64,000 bases of DNA from Aphelocoma coerulescens (Eukaryota; Chordata; Aves; Passeriformes; Corvidae). The translations under genes and the position numbers were made by a program. Numbering within the stretch: position 1 is the stretch's first letter; the number at the start of each line of letters is the position of its first letter. Positions 60,706 to 64,000 of the stretch are shown here, piece after piece. The stretch is from positions 12,333,301 to 12,397,300 of the forward strand of contig NW_027184085.1 in the NCBI RefSeq assembly GCF_041296385.1, written 5' to 3'. The notes under the pieces were generated by a model. That model worked only from the letters and a program-made list of their open reading frames with translations. It was not told where the DNA came from and searched no databases.

Positions 60706-61105
60706 TAGAATCAGAGAAACTTTTAGACTGGAAAAGACATCTAAGATCAAAGTCCAGTCCTTAACTCAGCACTGCCATGTCCCCCACTAAACCCACTACC
60801 CCAAGTACCACATCTATACATCTTTTAAACATCTTCAGGCATGGTGACTCCACCACGTCCTTCAGCAGCCTTTTCCAGTGCCTGACAACCCTTTTGGTGA
60901 AGGAATTTTCCTTAATATACAATCTAAATCTCTCCTGGACCAACTTGAGGCCATTTCCTCTTGTCTTTTTGCTTGTTACCTGGAAGAAGAGGCCGAGCTC
61001 CACCTAGCTACAATCTCCTTCTCTGGACATGCTCCAGCACCTCATTGTCTTGTAGTGAGAGTTCCAAAACTGAACATAGCATTTGGGGTGCAGAACCCTC
61101 AGCCT
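60706..61105 (-). repeat. CR1 LINE fragment, diverged
   Basis: Starts AGAATCAGAGAAACTTTTAG and continues CCTTTTGGTGAAGGAATTTTCC, CCATTTCCTCTTGTCTTTTTG, then TCCTTCTCTGGACATGCTCCAG, the reverse complement of the CR1 3' region. It is more diverged than the copies at 34341 and 41166. The far end is approximate. Confidence 0.85.
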
Positions 61106-62575
61106 TAACTGTTAGAACTTGGTATTTTTGTGACCTCCAATTGTATATGCCACCTCTGTATAAACCTTAATATGTCCTTGATTTGAGGTGTGCACTTTGT
61201 CATCATGTTCCACAGTCACAGTATTGCATGAAGTTTGCAATTTTTGTTTTGCAAGTTTTCAATTTAAGTTGAATACTGCCTTGTTGCTATTACATGCCAA
61301 CAGTCCTATTCTAGCTTCTGAACAATATTTCATTGTTTTATACTTTTGTCATATATTCTAGTCATCTTCTGAAATCACTGTTCAAAACTTTTCAGTCATT
61401 ATTCCTTTTGAATTCACAAACACCCTGCTCCAGAAGGAGGTGGCCCATGTTGCAGGAAAGTTAATGGCACAGAGCTATGTCTAATTTCTCCAGTGAAACC
61501 AGCTGCACTGTCTGACAACAGATATAGACATTTGAAATTAACCCCTTTAACTTCCTATGACAGTCTTTTATAGAGTGATGGGGGATCAATAGATATGCAT
61601 AATAACAGCTGCTGGAGAAAGATAAAGTATTCTGTGGAAAAATCACATTATTCTGTCCTGTTCTCGGCCTCAGCATCCCTTGCTAGCCCCTGCTCAAGAG
61701 AGGATCCTGTGGTGCAATTCAGCATCACCATTCTTATATCCTTGTCTTAATACTATATTCGTTTTCCTTGTCAACTTCTTTAAATAATAAAATATTTAAT
61801 TTAATTAAATATGAATTTAAATATCAGTTAAATTTAATTTAATACACTGTGACAGACAAGTAAGTGCACATCATCTGAAACTGTAAACTAGAAGTAAAAC
61901 AAAGGCAAAATAATATGAAAATCACAAAACACACATACCTACTATTTTGACATTTCAACTATGAATATGGAAATTAACCAACAGTTAACTTCTCCATAAG
62001 TAGTTTTTCCATTACATTATGATGAAATTAATTTTGGATTAAGAGAGAGAAAAGTAAAAAGCAGAGTAGTTATCTGGATCTACTCTTGGCTAGGTCACAA
62101 GATAAATTCTTTATTAGTTCAAGCTCCAAATGGTGCAAGGTTCTTTGATAGGCAAAGTAACTATGAACCCTAGATCAAAGTCATTATAATTTAATTATGA
62201 GTCTAACACTTTTGTGAGCACTCAATTATAATAAAACCAAGCATTTGCAACTAGTGTTCCGACAAAATCCTGAAAATGCCTGCATGTGTCCTGCTGTCAT
62301 TGACATCTCTGGCACTCTTCCCTGCAGACCTGTTTCTGTCAACAGAACCTCCAAGGACAGCACAGGTTTTGGGAATGCCAGCATGATGCACTCACATTAC
62401 TCCTATTTATCCAAAAATAACATCTGAGAATTCCTTATTCAACATGAATAAAGCAAGCACAATACATTCATTTTAATTTACAGATACATTAATCACTCAA
62501 CCAAACCCTTGAGGTGAGCATTCTCCACTTATTAAAATTTTAGAAGGGAATATAATTCATATCAAACTTGATAAC
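61106..62575. other. Intergenic DNA
   Basis: AT-rich. A nearly pure A/T block of TTTAATTTAATTAAATATG type lies at about 61781-61851. No gene seen. Confidence 0.5.
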
Positions 62576-62580
62576 AGTGC

Positions 62581-63162
62581 TGTTGTAGTTTAACCCCAGC
62601 CAACAACCAGGCCCCAAGCAGCCTCTCACTCTGTCCCCCATTCCCCAGGATCAGGGAGAGAATTGGAATGGTAAAAGCTACAAAACTCATGGGTTGAGAT
62701 AAAGAGAGTATAATAGGGAAAGCAAAAGCAAAGCAAAACAAGGAATTAAGTCACCACTTCCCATGGGCAGGCAGCTGTTCAGCCATCTGCAGAAGAGCAG
62801 GGTCCCATCAAATGTAACAATGACTTGGTAAAACAAACCCCATCACTCCAAATAATCCCCCCCTCTTCTTCTTCCCCACACTTTATATCCTGAGTATGAT
62901 GTCATATGGTCTGGAATATCTCTTTGGTCAATTTGGGTCACCTGTCCATTTTTTGTCTCCTCCCAACCTCCCAGGCCCTCCCAGCTTCCCTGCCAGCATT
63001 GCAGTACAAAAGCAGAAAAGGCCTTGGCTCTGTGTAAGCTCTGATCAGCAATAACAAAAACATCTCTATATTATCAGCCCTGTGTTCAGCACAAATCCAA
63101 AACATAGCCCTGTACTAGCCACTGTGAACAAAATTAACTGTACCCCAGCTGAAACCAGCACA
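62581..63162 (-). mobile_element. Solo LTR, 582 bp, with 5-bp target-site duplication
   Basis: On the minus strand it starts TGTGCTGGTTTCAGCTGGGG and ends GGGGTTAAACTACAACA, so TG...CA with short inverted ends. Exact flanks agtgc are at 62576-62580 and 63163-63167. It carries a TATA-like GGATATAAAG (62881-62890) and a CTTTATCTCAACCCATGAG stretch typical of a very common bird LTR. The usual ATTAAA poly(A) signal appears changed to ATTATA. No internal genes are present. A 5-bp duplication fits an ERVL/ERV1-like integrase. Confidence 0.88.
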
Positions 63163-63167
63163 AGTGC

Positions 63168-63540
63168 ACTCACCTCCTGCATCCAGGGCATTGATGAATA
63201 CATTGAACAGAACTGACCCCACACTTGGGCTCTGAGGAGCACCACTGCTAAATGGTCACCTGTCAGTGTAGTCTCATTTGAGCCCTACCATCCAGCCTGT
63301 TCTTCACTTGGCACACCATGAACCTGCTCATCCCACTGCTGGACAGCTCGCCCAGTAGGATGCTGTGAAGGACAGTATCCAAAGCCTTACTAAAACCCAG
63401 AAAAACTACATCCACTGCCTTCCCTCCACCCACTACACAGGTGAACTTCCTGTAGAAAGATACCAAATTAAATGACCATAAATTTCCCTCTGTGAACTCA
63501 TGTTGCCTATGCCTGATGGTTATATTGTTCTTTAAATGCC
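63168..63540 (-). repeat. CR1 LINE fragment
   Basis: The plus strand reads as reverse-complement CR1 3'-proximal sequence: CATCCAGGGCATTGATGAATA, GACCCCACACTTGGGCTCTGA, TACTAAAACCCAGAAAAACT and ACATCCACTGCCTTCCCTCC. It starts right after the LTR target duplication. The frame across it (143 codons, minus strand) is interrupted CR1 sequence, not a gene. Far end approximate. Confidence 0.85.
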
Positions 63541-64000
63541 TTTCTTCACACTCTCTACACCCTATATGATCTATTTTCATGGCATGAAAATCTAAGCAGA
63601 CAAAACCTGTATTTCCCCGCAGCACATCCTCTGAACGTGCAGGGCAGGAGAGCAGTGCTGCTGTAACACTGCACACAAGTGCACACAAGTGCACACATAG
63701 TCCTCCCAGAGGCAGGGCTGTTCCCAGTACATTTCTCCACTCTCAGCAGATGCACAAGCTCCCACTGCTAGATTTTTAACGCTGTATGTTTCCTTATTAA
63801 AGCATTTATTCTTTAAATAAGCCTGAGTCACAAAGCCAGCTAGACAACCCACTCCAAAATCATTATGCCATCTGTACACTGTTGGTGTAAATGCAGAACA
63901 GCTGCAGGCTTCCAATCTCTAGAAAAACCAGACATGTTCACTGGTGATTTCCCCAAAGATGACTTCCCCAAAGACAGCTACTTTTGGAGCAACACCAGCC
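63541..64000. other. Intergenic DNA at the right edge
   Basis: No gene recognised; a short GTGCACACAA tandem repeat (about 63671-63698). CR1-derived sequence may extend part of the way in. Confidence 0.45.

Noticed and set aside
63263..63915. Minus-strand frames of 66-143 codons near the right edge
   Set aside because: The longest is decayed CR1 3'-region sequence; the others overlap each other without family content.
1..64000. tRNA, rRNA, CRISPR array, replication origin or bacterial-type operon
   Set aside because: Nothing of the kind was seen on either strand; the sequence is vertebrate intron and intergenic DNA.

Overview
This is vertebrate nuclear DNA, almost certainly from a bird. Coding sequence lies in short exons with GT/AG borders. 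The interspersed repeats are CR1 LINE fragments, some ending in the avian CR1 tail (ATTCTATGGTTCTATGAT-like), and endogenous-retrovirus LTRs of types I know from bird genomes, probably a songbird. There are no bacterial-style genes, and most long open frames are chance frames in introns or repeats. Exons were found by reading translated frames, splice sites and phase; family matches are from memory, not from a search.

Two protein genes are present, both on the minus strand. NADK2 (mitochondrial NAD kinase 2) occupies 168-22002: its first six coding exons are here, and the rest lies beyond the left edge. Exon 1 sits in a large CpG island (about 21240-22480) with GC, CCAAT, ETS and NRF-1-like sites. 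RANBP3L (RAN-binding protein 3-like) runs from a stop codon at 31331 up to a probable first coding exon at 59602-59854. Fourteen exons are well supported (31331-49964); the first exon is a weaker call. The order NADK2-RANBP3L on one strand is the vertebrate order next to SKP2 and SLC1A3 (human 5p13); in birds this block is on the Z chromosome (established knowledge).

Layout: 1-6060 NADK2 exons 2-6; 6061-21654 NADK2 intron 1, loaded with an LTR, three CR1 pieces and a second LTR; 21655-22650 exon 1, promoter and a GC-rich minisatellite; 22650-31330 intergenic DNA with two opposite LTRs and the probable RANBP3L 3' UTR; 31331-49964 RANBP3L exons 2 to 15 with two CR1 copies and an LTR in introns; 49965-59601 a 9.6-kb intron with two LTRs and one orphan exon-like frame; 59602-60230 RANBP3L first exon, TATA box and CpG island; 60230-64000 upstream DNA with two CR1 fragments and a solo LTR.

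I found no novel multi-gene system. The observations most worth follow-up are: a 300-bp solo LTR with a perfect 6-bp target duplication, 31 bp upstream of the NADK2 exon 2 acceptor; two adjacent, same-phase RANBP3L exons that both encode a KRxRSSS nuclear-localisation-like motif; a frame-deciding tandem splice acceptor in RANBP3L; a sense-oriented solo LTR in RANBP3L intron 1; and NRF-1-like palindromes in the promoter of the mitochondrial NADK2 gene.
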